Positions 52,891 to 61,120 of a stretch of 64,000 nt of DNA are shown here, piece by piece. Origin of the DNA: Candidatus Brachythrix odensensis (GTDB taxonomy: Bacteria > Chloroflexota > Anaerolineae > J036 > Brachytrichaceae); the NCBI GenBank assembly GCA_016714465.1, contig JADKDT010000005.1:62001-126000 (forward strand), given 5' to 3'. The number at the start of each line of letters is the position of its first letter. Position 1 is the stretch's first letter. The notes beneath the pieces were generated by a model. The model saw only the letters and a program-made list of their open reading frames with translations. It was not told the DNA's origin and did not search any database. Position numbers and translations under genes: made by a program.

Positions 52891-54213
52891 GTGCCCGAGC
52901 TCCTCATCCCCGAAGACGGCATGCGCATTACGCGCGATGCCACCCTGGCGCCGGGCGTGCACTACCTGCCGCGCGGGATCGAGATCGCCGCGGACGGGGT
53001 GACCCTCGACGGCAACGGGGCGGTCCTGGTCGGCGCCGACTTCTATGGCCGCGGGGTAACCTGCCGCCAGCGCAGCGGGGTGACGATCCGCAACCTGCAG
53101 GTCGAGCGCTACGAGCACGGGTTGTGGTTCCAGGCCTGCGCCAATATCCGGCTGACCGCCAACCGGATCACCCGCACCCGCGAGATCAGCGACACAAGCG
53201 TCTTCCTCGATGTGTGGCGTGACGAGCGGGACGCCTACGGCGGGGCGATCTATCTCAACGGCGTCATCGACAGCGTGCTCGAGCACAACGATGTCCAGCA
53301 TCAACAGAACGGAATCCTGCTCTACGGTTGCAACAAGATTGACGTGCTGGGCAACAACGCCTCGTTCAACAGCGGATTTGGAATCGGCCTATTCGGCTCA
53401 TCCGACAACACGATCGACAACAACACCGCCGACTTCTGCTGCCGGATCCATCAGATTACCAAGGAGAGCGCCCTGACCGAGCGCTATCACAACGGGGCCG
53501 ACGCGGCCGGGCTGGTGCTGATGGGGTCGTCGTCGCGCAACATCGTCACCCACAACCGGCTGCGCGGGGGCGGGGATGGCGTCTTTCTGGGCGGCTTCCA
53601 CAAGGACCTGATCCGGATGCCCTGCGACGACAACCTCTTTGAGGACAACGACGGGAGCTGGAGCCCGAACATCGCCTTCGAGGCGACTTTCTCGGCCCGC
53701 AACGTCTTTCGGAACAACCGGGCCGACAACTGCAACTACGGGTTTTGGCTGGGCTACTCGTCCGAGACAACGGTCGAAGGCAACTCAATCTCGGGCAACC
53801 GCATCGCCGGGGTGGCGATCGAGCACGGGCATCACAACACGATCCGGGGAAATGCGTTCGAGCGCAACCGCGATGGCGCGCAGTTCTGGGTGAACGCCCA
53901 ACCGGCCTTTCTCGATTACTACCCAGAGTGCGCCGAAAGCGGCGACACGGATGTGACAGGAAACACGTTTGAGCGCAACGACACCGCGGTCCGGATCTGG
54001 ACCGGGCGGGAGGAAGGCGGGCCGGCCGCCGGGCCGCGCTGCCATCATTTCACCGTTGCGGGGAACACCCTGCGCGACAACCGGGTCGCGGCCCTGCTCG
54101 AGCGCGTGCGCGACTCGACCGTCTACGACAACCGGATCGCCGGCAATGTCGAGGCCGGGCTCAAGCTGGTCGGCTGCCGGGGAGTGAACACGGAAGGGAA
54201 CAGATGGGTGTAG
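52891..54213 (+). CDS. Right-handed parallel beta-helix protein (NosD/pectate-lyase-like)
   Basis: 440 aa from GTG 52891. About twelve coils of the parallel beta-helix are seen as repeated N-x-(I/V)-x-x-N motifs: VTIRNLQVERYEHGLW, SVLEHNDVQHQQNGILLYG, DNTIDNNTADF, NVFRNNRADNCNYGFWLGY, and NTFERNDTAVRIW. No signal peptide is visible, which is odd for this class. It may act on a carbohydrate, but catalytic residues cannot be assigned. Confidence 0.8.
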   Translation: MPELLIPEDGMRITRDATLAPGVHYLPRGIEIAADGVTLDGNGAVLVGADFYGRGVTCRQRSGVTIRNLQVERYEHGLWFQACANIRLTANRITRTREISDTSVFLDVWRDERDAYGGAIYLNGVIDSVLEHNDVQHQQNGILLYGCNKIDVLGNNASFNSGFGIGLFGSSDNTIDNNTADFCCRIHQITKESALTERYHNGADAAGLVLMGSSSRNIVTHNRLRGGGDGVFLGGFHKDLIRMPCDDNLFEDNDGSWSPNIAFEATFSARNVFRNNRADNCNYGFWLGYSSETTVEGNSISGNRIAGVAIEHGHHNTIRGNAFERNRDGAQFWVNAQPAFLDYYPECAESGDTDVTGNTFERNDTAVRIWTGREEGGPAAGPRCHHFTVAGNTLRDNRVAALLERVRDSTVYDNRIAGNVEAGLKLVGCRGVNTEGNRWV

Positions 54214-54224
54214 GGCTTGTCATG

Positions 54225-54690
54225 CTGAGCGCGCCCATGGAGCCGCGGTACAGCGTGCGTCCGGGCGCGCGAAGCATCTCTCCCTTGGCTGGGCGGGCTC
54301 TGACCTGCCGTGATAGAGACCCTTCGCCGGGCCATTCTGCGCGCGCCTGCTTAGTCTACGTGGCCCGGCTGCTCAGAAACCAGGCCCTTCTTCTACCTGC
54401 GGAAGCATCCTGAGCGGAGGGCGGCGGCCGAGATGAGCTCGGCCCCGGCCGTACCAGCCGCCCGCAGTCGAAGGACGCTTCCGCTGACGAATGGAGCGCA
54501 GGCGCCTTCGACTGCGCGCATCGACGCTTGCGCGCCGATGCGCTCCGCTCAGGATGCCTGCGCTTTTTGTGTGCGCGGTAGCGCACACGCCGTTTCTGGT
54601 CGCCCTTTCCGCTGAAAGCGGTCCGGAACTCAGGGTGACAACGGGCCGTTTCTGGCGGCCCCTCCCCTGATAGGGGTCAGGAACGGAGGA
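54225..54690. repeat. Intergenic repeat cluster (CATGCTGAGCG / CATCCTGAGCGGAG types)
   Basis: The 584-nt gap 54214-54797 has no gene. It holds CTTGTCATGCTGAGCGCG (54218) with CGCGAAGCATCTC, then GAAGCATCCTGAGCGGAG (54402) against its inverse CTCCGCTCAGGATGCCTGC (54541). It also holds CAGTCGAAGGACGCTTCC / GCGCCTTCGACTGCGCG halves and a small GTGTGCGC-GGTA-GCGCACAC hairpin (54573). Same family as the inner repeat at 28977-29190. Confidence 0.65.
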
Positions 54691-54797
54691 TAGCAACCGT
54701 GTAGACAGCGCGGAAGCAATCCGCATGTTGTCGCTGAGGCCATCGTCGTGCCACATACGCCCTTGGCCTGAGCAGTTGCCTTTGTGGTGAAAAACCT

Positions 54798-55232
54798 CTA
54801 TTCGCCGAACACCTTCCGCATCGTGATCGCGTAGTCGTGATAGCCAACCGCCCGGTAGAAGGCCTGGGCGGACGCGTTCTTGAGCCCGGTGAACAGGATG
54901 ACCCCCGGCGCGCCGAGCGCGCGGGCCAGGGTCTCGGCCTCGGTTAGCAGCGCGCGGGCGATCCCGCGCCGACGAAAAGCCTCCTCGACGAAGAGCTCAG
55001 TCACCTCGGCATACGGCAGCGCGGTTGTGATCAACCGGGCAAAGCGCAGACAGGTGAAGCCGACTGCGCGCCCATCGACCCAGGCGAGGAGGGCCGCTCG
55101 GTGCGCGCCGCGGCGCGCAGATGCTCGGCCTGTTCGGCGGGGGGTGAGCGTCGCGCCGTTGAAGAGCCCGTTCAGGCGGGCCAGCTCGGCGGCATCGGTC
55201 TCCGCCGCGAGGCGGATGGAGAGCTCAGTCAT
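54798..55232 (-). CDS. GNAT family acetyltransferase with internal double frameshift
   Basis: 144 aa. The fold is clear: LSIRLAAETDAAELARLNGLF at the start, EVTELFVEEAFRRRGIARALLTEAE as acetyl-CoA site, and GLKNASAQAFYRAVGYHDY at the end. Residues 31-47 (PRRTGRASARRGAHRA) are probably out of frame: the alternative frame reads AEQAEHLRAAARTER, the normal helix. An extra base in the 6-G run at 55139-55144 and a lost base near 55093 compensate. Its ATG overlaps the nhaA stop by four bases. Confidence 0.78.
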   Translation of the reverse strand: MTELSIRLAAETDAAELARLNGLFNGATLTPRRTGRASARRGAHRAALLAWVDGRAVGFTCLRFARLITTALPYAEVTELFVEEAFRRRGIARALLTEAETLARALGAPGVILFTGLKNASAQAFYRAVGYHDYAITMRKVFGE

Positions 55233-56407
55233 TCTTCCGTCACTGACATCGGCTGCCTCGCCAGGATGACGATTCCGACAACACCGGCCGTCAACGACGC
55301 GAGCAGGATGGCGATCTTGGACGCCTGGGTGATCACGGGGTCGGCGAAGGCGAGCAGGGTGATGAAAATCGACATGGTGAAGCCGATCCCGCCCAGGAAG
55401 CCGCCGCCCAGGACGTGCTTCCAGGACAGATCGACGGGCAGGCGCGAGAGCCGGGCCTTGACCGCGGCCAGGCTGAACAGGGCGATCCCGAGCGGCTTGC
55501 CCAGGACCAGGCCAAGGTAGATCCCCAGACCGTTGGACGAGAACAGCCCGCGGGCCCAGTCCCCGGTCAGGACGATCCCGGTGTTGGCCAGGGTGAAGAG
55601 CGGCATGATCAGAAAGGCAACCGGCCGGTGGAGAAAGTGCTGGAGCCGGGCGGAGGGCGACCCCTCCGCTCCACCGGCGAAAGGGATGGCGAAGGCCAGC
55701 AGCACGCCGGTGATGGTCGCGTGAATGCCGGACTTGCCCATCAGGTACCACATCAGCACGCCCGGGATCAGGTAGAACGCCAGGCGGCGCACACCCAGCC
55801 GGTTGAGGACCAGCAGGCCGGCAAACACGGCCAGGGAGGCGAGCAAAAACGGGAGCGAGAAGTCCTTCGAGTAGAAGATCCCGATCACGGCGATCGCGCC
55901 CAGGTCGTCGATGATGGCCAGGGCGGTCAGGAATATCTTGAGCGAGACCGGCACCCGCCGGCCGAGCAGAGACAAGGCGCCCAACGCAAACGCGATGTCG
56001 GTGGCCATCGGGATCGCGATGCCGGGCTGGGTGGGCGTGCCCTGATTCAACAGAAAGTGAATGAGCACCGGGGTGAGCATGCCGCCGATGGCGGCCACGA
56101 TTGGCAGCGAGGCGTTGCGCAGGTTGGACAACTCGCCGACATACAGTTCGCGCTCGATCTCCAGCCCGATCAGCAGAAAGAAGACCGTCATCAGCCCGTC
56201 GTTGATCCAGTGCTCGAGGGTGTAATTCACCGAGATAACGCCGGCGATGTCGAGCGGGAGTTTGGCGTGCCAGAACTCGATCCAGGCCGGGCCGATGAGG
56301 ACGTTGGCCAGCAGCAGCGAGGCGAGCGTGCAAGCGATCAAGATGACGCCCGAGGCGCGCTCGCTGTCGAAGAAACCGAGGAAAAGGCGGGTGAGTCGGG
56401 CAGGCAC
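55229..56407 (-). CDS. nhaA: Na+/H+ antiporter NhaA
   Basis: 392 aa, the typical NhaA length, with about 12 transmembrane helices. IPMATDIAFALGAL is the ion-path helix, LTALAIIDDLGAIAVIG has the paired Asp residues that bind Na+/H+, and the helices after GIGFTMSIFITLLAF close the core. It exchanges sodium for protons across the inner membrane. GNAT follows with ATGA overlap. Upstream, the hydrolase/ligase gene ends 13 nt before, so all three may be one transcription unit. Confidence 0.93.
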   Translation of the reverse strand: MPARLTRLFLGFFDSERASGVILIACTLASLLLANVLIGPAWIEFWHAKLPLDIAGVISVNYTLEHWINDGLMTVFFLLIGLEIERELYVGELSNLRNASLPIVAAIGGMLTPVLIHFLLNQGTPTQPGIAIPMATDIAFALGALSLLGRRVPVSLKIFLTALAIIDDLGAIAVIGIFYSKDFSLPFLLASLAVFAGLLVLNRLGVRRLAFYLIPGVLMWYLMGKSGIHATITGVLLAFAIPFAGGAEGSPSARLQHFLHRPVAFLIMPLFTLANTGIVLTGDWARGLFSSNGLGIYLGLVLGKPLGIALFSLAAVKARLSRLPVDLSWKHVLGGGFLGGIGFTMSIFITLLAFADPVITQASKIAILLASLTAGVVGIVILARQPMSVTEE

Positions 56408-56420
56408 GGCGCGCCCGAGT

Positions 56421-58841
56421 TTACTCGACCAGCAGCCGCCGGACGACCTTGCCCACGAAGTTCTTGGGCAGCTCCTTGCGGAACTCGATCTGCCAGGGCA
56501 CGGCGTATTCCTCGAGCCGGCGCTTGCACAACGCGATCAGCTCGTCCTCGCTGGCGTCCTGGCCTGCCCGCAGCACGACGTAGGCCTTGACCCGCTGGAA
56601 GGGCCAGCGAGCGGGCTGCACCCCGACCACGGCGACTTCGCGGACCTTGGGGTGCTCATAGAGGACTTCCTCAACGTCGCGGGGGAAGACCTGGTAGTCG
56701 CCGGCCAGGATCATCTCGCGCTTGCGGGCCACGACTTCGCAATAGCCATCGGCGTCCATCCGGGCCACATCGCCGGTCAGCAGCCAGCCGTCGCGGGTGA
56801 TGAACTCGCGCGGTGTCGGGTCGTTCCAGTAGCCCTGCATGACCTGCGGGCCGCGCACGGCCAACTCGCCGATCTGCCCGGGCGGCAGCTCCCGCCCGCT
56901 CGCCAGGTCGAGGATCTTCGCCTCGGTGCTGGGGACGGGAATGCCAATTGAGCCGACCTTGCGCCTGCCGTAGAGCGGGTTGGCGTGGGTGACCGTCGTG
57001 GCCTCCGTCAGGCCGTAACCCTCGACCAGCCGGCCCTTGGTCAGCTTCTCAAAGGCCTCCTGGACCTCGACGGGGAGCGGGGCAGCGCCCGAGATGCAGG
57101 CCCGGATGCTGCGGATGCCAAATCGGCGCGCGCCCGGGAAGTTGTTGATGGCGACGAACATGGTCGGCACGCCGGGGAAGATCGTGGGCTTGTGGCGTTT
57201 GATGGCCTCGAGCACATCCCGGGTGACAAATCCGGGCATGATCACCATCGTCGCGCCCATGGCGACCGGGACGTTCATCGCCCCGGTCATGCCATATACA
57301 TGCGAGAACGGCAGCACGCACAGGAAGACCTCGTGGCCCTCGCGCAGATCGGGGATCCAGTGCCGGGTCTGCAGGGTGTTGGCGATGAGGTTGCGGTGGG
57401 AAAGCATGACGCCCTTGGGATCGGCCGTTGTGCCGCTGGTGTACTGGATCAGGGCGAGGTCATCGGGGGCGATGGCGACGCCCGGCTCGGTTGCGGGCTG
57501 GCGGGCGAGCGCCTCGCGGTAGCGGAGCATCCCCTCGATGGCGGGCGGGCGGGTGAAGGGGCGGGCCCAGACCGGGAGGTAGTCGCCGACGTTGGCGAGG
57601 ATGACCCGCTCGATCTTCGTGGCGTCCAGGGCCATTCGGGCGGCGGTGGCGTTACGGTCGAGGGTGACCAGCACCCGCGCCCCGCTGTCGTTGGCCTGGC
57701 GGATGAGCTCGGCGGGCTCGGACAGGGGGGTGGTGGAAACGGCCACCGCGCCGGCCCGCAGCGTGCCGTAATAGGCGACGACGGCCTGGGGCAGATTGGG
57801 CAGGAGCAGCAGGACCCGGTCGCCCTTCTTGACCCCCAGTTCGATCAGCAGATGGGCGAAGCGCGAGGCGTCCCTGTCCAACGCACGATAGCTGATCTTG
57901 TTGGTGAGCGGCCCGCGCCCGAAGATCATGGCGTGGCGGTGGGGGAAGCGCCGGGCGGTGGCGCGCAGGACCTCGGGGAGCGCGACCGGCGGGATGCTGA
58001 TCGTGGGCGGGACGTCCTTGTCGTAGAAGGACAACCACGGCGCGGCCCGGGTCTCGGGCGCGGGCGCCGGGGAGCGGCCGCGCGGGCGCTCGGCGACAAA
58101 GCGCTCGATGGCCCGGTTGACGGCGGCGGTCCGCTCGAGCATGACCATATGCCCGCTCGCGCCGACGTCGACCTCCTCGGCCCCGGGGATGGTCCGGGCC
58201 ACATCGGTGAAGTAGCGCGGCTCGAAGACGTTGTCGCGGTTGCCGCGGATGACGAGGGTCGGTGTTTGCAGGCTGCGAAAAGCGCTCCAGCCCTGCCAGA
58301 CCGAGACCGCGTTGCGATACATGTCGGAAATGGCGTGCGGGCGGGCAAACATGGCCCGGTAGGCGTAAGCGCGGTGGATGGCGCTCAGCACGGGCAGGGG
58401 CAGACGGAGCAGGGCTTTGGCCGGGCCGGTGAGCTTGAACTCGCCGGCGGTGGCGAGCAGGACGAGCTTTTCGACCCGCTCGGGGTGGGCGAGGGCGTAT
58501 TCGGTCACGATCGCGCCGCCAAAGGAGTGGCCGAGCAGGACGATGCGCCCAGTGACGCCGAGCAGGGTCAGGGCGGCGTCGAGGTCGGCGACGTGCTCGG
58601 CGACGGTATAGGCGCTGTGCGGGGCGTCGGATTGGCCATGCCCGCGCAGATCGGGGGCGATGACCCGGGCGGTGTCGGAGAAGGCCAGGAGTTGGTTGCG
58701 CCACTGAGTGGCCTTGCCCCCGAAGCCGTGGATGAAGACCATCGTGCGCGCGGGGGCTTCCGGCGCGATGTCGATGACGCTCAGGCGCAGGCCGGGGCTG
58801 ATCTGCGCGTCACGGCGATAAAGCTCGATGTCGACCTGCAT
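56421..58841 (-). CDS. Alpha/beta hydrolase fused to acyl-CoA synthetase (AMP-dependent ligase)
   Basis: 806 aa. Residues 1-265 form an alpha/beta hydrolase: oxyanion FIHGFGG, nucleophile LLGHSFGGA (Ser106), acid GNRDNVF and His in GASGHMVML. A Pro/Arg linker leads to an ANL-family ligase (about 295-806): P-loop IQYTSGTTADPKGVMLSH, VEGYGLTEATTVTHANP, WLLTGDVARMDADGY, and the C-terminal lysine in KNFVGKVVRRLL. The design suggests release of a fatty acid from an ester followed by CoA activation in one chain. No signal peptide. Both catalytic sets look intact. Confidence 0.88.
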   Translation of the reverse strand: MQVDIELYRRDAQISPGLRLSVIDIAPEAPARTMVFIHGFGGKATQWRNQLLAFSDTARVIAPDLRGHGQSDAPHSAYTVAEHVADLDAALTLLGVTGRIVLLGHSFGGAIVTEYALAHPERVEKLVLLATAGEFKLTGPAKALLRLPLPVLSAIHRAYAYRAMFARPHAISDMYRNAVSVWQGWSAFRSLQTPTLVIRGNRDNVFEPRYFTDVARTIPGAEEVDVGASGHMVMLERTAAVNRAIERFVAERPRGRSPAPAPETRAAPWLSFYDKDVPPTISIPPVALPEVLRATARRFPHRHAMIFGRGPLTNKISYRALDRDASRFAHLLIELGVKKGDRVLLLLPNLPQAVVAYYGTLRAGAVAVSTTPLSEPAELIRQANDSGARVLVTLDRNATAARMALDATKIERVILANVGDYLPVWARPFTRPPAIEGMLRYREALARQPATEPGVAIAPDDLALIQYTSGTTADPKGVMLSHRNLIANTLQTRHWIPDLREGHEVFLCVLPFSHVYGMTGAMNVPVAMGATMVIMPGFVTRDVLEAIKRHKPTIFPGVPTMFVAINNFPGARRFGIRSIRACISGAAPLPVEVQEAFEKLTKGRLVEGYGLTEATTVTHANPLYGRRKVGSIGIPVPSTEAKILDLASGRELPPGQIGELAVRGPQVMQGYWNDPTPREFITRDGWLLTGDVARMDADGYCEVVARKREMILAGDYQVFPRDVEEVLYEHPKVREVAVVGVQPARWPFQRVKAYVVLRAGQDASEDELIALCKRRLEEYAVPWQIEFRKELPKNFVGKVVRRLLVE

Positions 58842-58895
58842 GGTGGCCCAAGGGTAACCGGGAACGGGGATTTGGCAAGCGCGAGACCGCCATGC

Positions 58896-58901
58896 TATGA
58901 T
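58896..58901 (+). promoter_or_regulatory. TATGAT -10 element of mntA-like gene
   Basis: It lies 8 nt before ATG 58910. There is no ribosome site, so the transcript is probably leaderless. Confidence 0.5.
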
Positions 58902-58909
58902 CTTTCAGC

Positions 58910-59314
58910 ATGCTGGACACGATCAGGTGCGTCCTGCTTGAAGCGTTCCCCGACGCCCAGGCCATCTATCATTTCGGGTCAACCGCCCGCGGAGAAGGCG
59001 CGCCTGGCAGCGACATTGACCTTGCGCTATTGCTGCCCCACGACACCGCGAAGCATATCGACAGCCTCACGTTGTTGGACGTATCGGTGCGATTGACGCG
59101 AGCCCTGAGCCGGGATGTGGATCTCATCAACGCGCGTGACGTGTCGACCGTGTTTCAGATGGAGATTCTGCGCACGGGGCAGGTCATTGATTGCGCCGAT
59201 GAGCACGCCCGGCTCGAGTACGAGATGCGGACGCTGTCCAGCTATTTCAAACTAAACGAAGAGCGGGGCGATATTCTGCGGCAGTTTCAGGAGACACACC
59301 GGCGTGCCGTGTGA
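58910..59314 (+). CDS. mntA: MNT-type nucleotidyltransferase (HEPN/MNT antitoxin)
   Basis: 134 aa. The minimal nucleotidyltransferase signature is complete: IYHFGSTARGEGAPGSDIDLALLL (GSxxRG and DxD), and the third acidic residue is in SRDVDLINARDV. MntA antitoxins AMPylate the HepT toxin near its active site. The downstream partner is missing except for a C-terminal remnant at 59403. Confidence 0.82.
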   Translation: MLDTIRCVLLEAFPDAQAIYHFGSTARGEGAPGSDIDLALLLPHDTAKHIDSLTLLDVSVRLTRALSRDVDLINARDVSTVFQMEILRTGQVIDCADEHARLEYEMRTLSSYFKLNEERGDILRQFQETHRRAV

Positions 59315-59402
59315 TGCGTTGACTTGCGGCACCGTCCCAAGTGGGATCCGGAACGAGCGCCGACGCTCGAAATGCTAGGCCGGCTCCAGAGCCCTCCGAC
59401 GA

Positions 59403-59543
59403 ATGGTGAGGATGGTCGGATTTCGCAATCTTGTCATCCATGCCTACCGCAAGGTCGATCTGGCCATCGTCGTGAGTGTGATTGTTGATCGTCTTGACGA
59501 TGTGATTGCCTTTGGCGACAGAGTATTGGGTCTGACAGACTGA
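59403..59543 (+). pseudogene. HepT-like toxin remnant (C-terminal part)
   Basis: 46 codons from ATG 59403: MVGFRNLVIHAYRKVDLAIV contains the HEPN RNase motif R-x4-H (RNLVIH) followed by the Tyr, and VIVDRLDDVIAFGDRVL the last helix. The N-terminal 80-90 residues expected for HepT are absent; 59315-59402 does not encode them in any frame. A family-A repeat begins directly at its stop codon. Likely deleted by recombination, leaving MntA as an orphan. Confidence 0.6.
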
Positions 59544-59548
59544 CGCGC

Positions 59549-59650
59549 GATCACGGATGACACGGATGCTGCAGATGACACGGAGGCGCTCGAGTCGATG
59601 AGCGCGAGCCGTCCCGTGGAATCCGGCTCATCCGCGAAATCCGTGATTCA
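59549..59650. repeat. Family-A inverted repeat element
   Basis: The left arm GATCACGGATGACACGGATG contains three CACGGA units; the right arm is CATCCGCGAAATCCGTGATTC. It separates the HepT remnant from the zinc-ribbon gene's 3' end. Confidence 0.75.
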
Positions 59651-59905
59651 GACAGGGGCAGGGGCAACCCTCTGCCAACGCTTTGTGTCAAGTGCAATCG
59701 CCTGGAGCCGCTCGCGGCTGGCGTCATCGACAAACATCTCGACATAGCCGCAGGCGCGGCAGACATACGGCTCGAGCATCAGGATGAGACCGGTGTTGTT
59801 GCGGATGGCGCTGAGGTGCAGCAGGCCGCTGCCGGCTTCGAGCGGGGCCTTGACCCCGCGGTAGACCTCGCTGGAATGGCACTTGGGACAGGTTCCGGTT
59901 TTCAT
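59648..59905 (-). CDS. Small zinc-ribbon protein
   Basis: 85 aa. Two CxxC pairs, TCPKCHSSEVYRG and YVCRACGYVEMFVDD, form a zinc ribbon of the kind annotated as nucleic-acid-binding zinc-finger proteins; the tail is helical. Partner and role unknown. Its stop codon overlaps the end of the repeat at 59549-59650. Confidence 0.75.
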   Translation of the reverse strand: MKTGTCPKCHSSEVYRGVKAPLEAGSGLLHLSAIRNNTGLILMLEPYVCRACGYVEMFVDDASRERLQAIALDTKRWQRVAPAPV

Positions 59906-59966
59906 GGGCGAACTGTAGCGCGAAAGACGATTTCGCGGCGAGAGCCCAGGGCTCTGGACCCGTCAT

Positions 59967-60043
59967 GCGAACACCCTAAAGGTGGGCCCCGATACGCTTT
60001 GATCGATTGCGTATTCATGCGGGCCCACCTTTAGGGTGTTCGC
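59967..60043. repeat. Perfect hairpin with structured loop
   Basis: 23-bp perfect arms (GCGAACACCCTAAAGGTGGG...) with a 31-nt loop that itself pairs ATACGC/GCGTAT. It lies between the start of the zinc-ribbon gene and the end of the small membrane protein gene. Confidence 0.8.
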
Positions 60044-60052
60044 CGTTCGGGT

Positions 60053-60448
60053 TCACGGCCGGGTGCGCGATTCTGCATTCCGCATTCTGACTTCTGAATT
60101 CGCCCGCCGCCGCCGGGAGATGATGCTCCAGGCCGCGAAGGGGACCATCAGCAGCGCGATCTGCGCGGTACTCCGGCCGAGTTCGCTTGTTTCTTGGAGA
60201 TTCAAGCCGCTGCTGGCGTGGCCGCCACCGCTCTCGCCAGCGTGACTGCGCCCCATTCCCATCCCCGGCCCGCCTTGCGAACGCGGCAGGCCCGCGGGGA
60301 GTTGGAAGCTCTGTCCCCCGACCGCGCGCAGTCCTTCGGCCCCAAATGCGGCGGTGCCCGGGTTAATCAGGCTCACGATGCCGACAACCAGCAGGGCGGC
60401 CGCCAGAATCAAGGCGATGCGCCCGAGCAGTTTGAGCAGCGACTTCAT
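60053..60448 (-). CDS. Small membrane protein with Gly-rich loop
   Basis: 131 aa. An N-terminal transmembrane helix (IALILAAALLVVGIVSLI), a Gly/Ser/His-rich external loop (GGPGMGMGRSHAGESGGG) and a second helix (TAQIALLMVPFAAWSII) are seen. Its start overlaps the stop of the DUF4405-like gene by 4 nt, so the two are co-translated. No known function. Confidence 0.7.
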   Translation of the reverse strand: MKSLLKLLGRIALILAAALLVVGIVSLINPGTAAFGAEGLRAVGGQSFQLPAGLPRSQGGPGMGMGRSHAGESGGGHASSGLNLQETSELGRSTAQIALLMVPFAAWSIISRRRRANSEVRMRNAESRTRP

Positions 60449-60963
60449 GACAAAACCCCCTCACGGCGAGCCGGCTTGCGAAACAGGTTAACCACCGGCT
60501 TGATGACGTGGCGCGAGATCGTCCCAACCAGCCACTGCCAGTGCAGGCCAAGGTGCAGACCCAGGATGATGACGCCGGCGTCCGAGGCCAGGCCGTGGAT
60601 GCCGCGCCAGGCCATGGCCCGCGGACTCGGGATGCCCAGTTGCGGCAGCGCAACCTCGGAGATGACGATGCCGGTGGCCATGATGACGACGAAATCGATG
60701 AATAGCAGCGCGTTTAGAACGTAGTTGACACGTTTTTTGTGTTCGAGCGCCTTGCTGAACAGGCGCCGGGTGATCGACACGATCCAGGCCCAGTTCAGCA
60801 ACAGATGGACGATGAGGGTGGCGGCCAGGGCGATGCTCAGCCATTCATGGATGGCGAGCCCGCTGAAACGCGGGGCGGTCGCGACGAGGAAGGCCGCCAA
60901 CGCGCCGGCGTCGACGAGGAGCTTGGTCTTGTTGATGTTTATTTTCTGCGCTATCGGTTTCAT
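60445..60963 (-). CDS. DUF4405-like membrane protein (cytochrome b561-type helices)
   Basis: 172 aa with four transmembrane helices. The His residues within or at helix ends (AIHEWLSIALAATLIVHLLLNW; WRGIHGLASDAGVIILGLHLGLHW) are in the pattern of heme-b ligands in DUF4405/cytochrome-b-like proteins. It could pass electrons in the membrane together with the small downstream protein. Identity of a partner dehydrogenase is unknown. Confidence 0.75.
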   Translation of the reverse strand: MKPIAQKININKTKLLVDAGALAAFLVATAPRFSGLAIHEWLSIALAATLIVHLLLNWAWIVSITRRLFSKALEHKKRVNYVLNALLFIDFVVIMATGIVISEVALPQLGIPSPRAMAWRGIHGLASDAGVIILGLHLGLHWQWLVGTISRHVIKPVVNLFRKPARREGVLS

Positions 60964-61036
60964 GATCTGAAGCGGAGCGTAGCGAGCGACTGCGCAGAAG
61001 CGGTGAAGGAAGTCTGCAGATGGTGTGAAGAGAGTC

Positions 61037-61054
61037 GAACATCTGTGCTAAACT
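61037..61054 (+). promoter_or_regulatory. Possible LexA-like site and -10 upstream of uvrA
   Basis: GAACATCTGTGC (61037-61048) differs by one base from GAAC-N4-GTTC, and TAAACT (61049-61054) directly follows as a possible -10. A repressor bound here would cover the promoter. Confidence 0.3.
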
Positions 61055-61120
61055 CATTCGCCGCGGGCGAACCCGCCTGCCGCGAACGGACGTTTCAGGC
61101 GCTGCGAGGGCGCGGATCAC

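Noticed and set aside
54214..54797. Possible small genes in the gap after the beta-helix gene
   Set aside because: All frames run through known repeat text (CATCCTGAGCGGAG and its inverse); no ribosome site or domain.
56985..59096. Plus-strand frame of 703 codons
   Set aside because: Antisense shadow of the hydrolase/ligase fusion, low-complexity translation.
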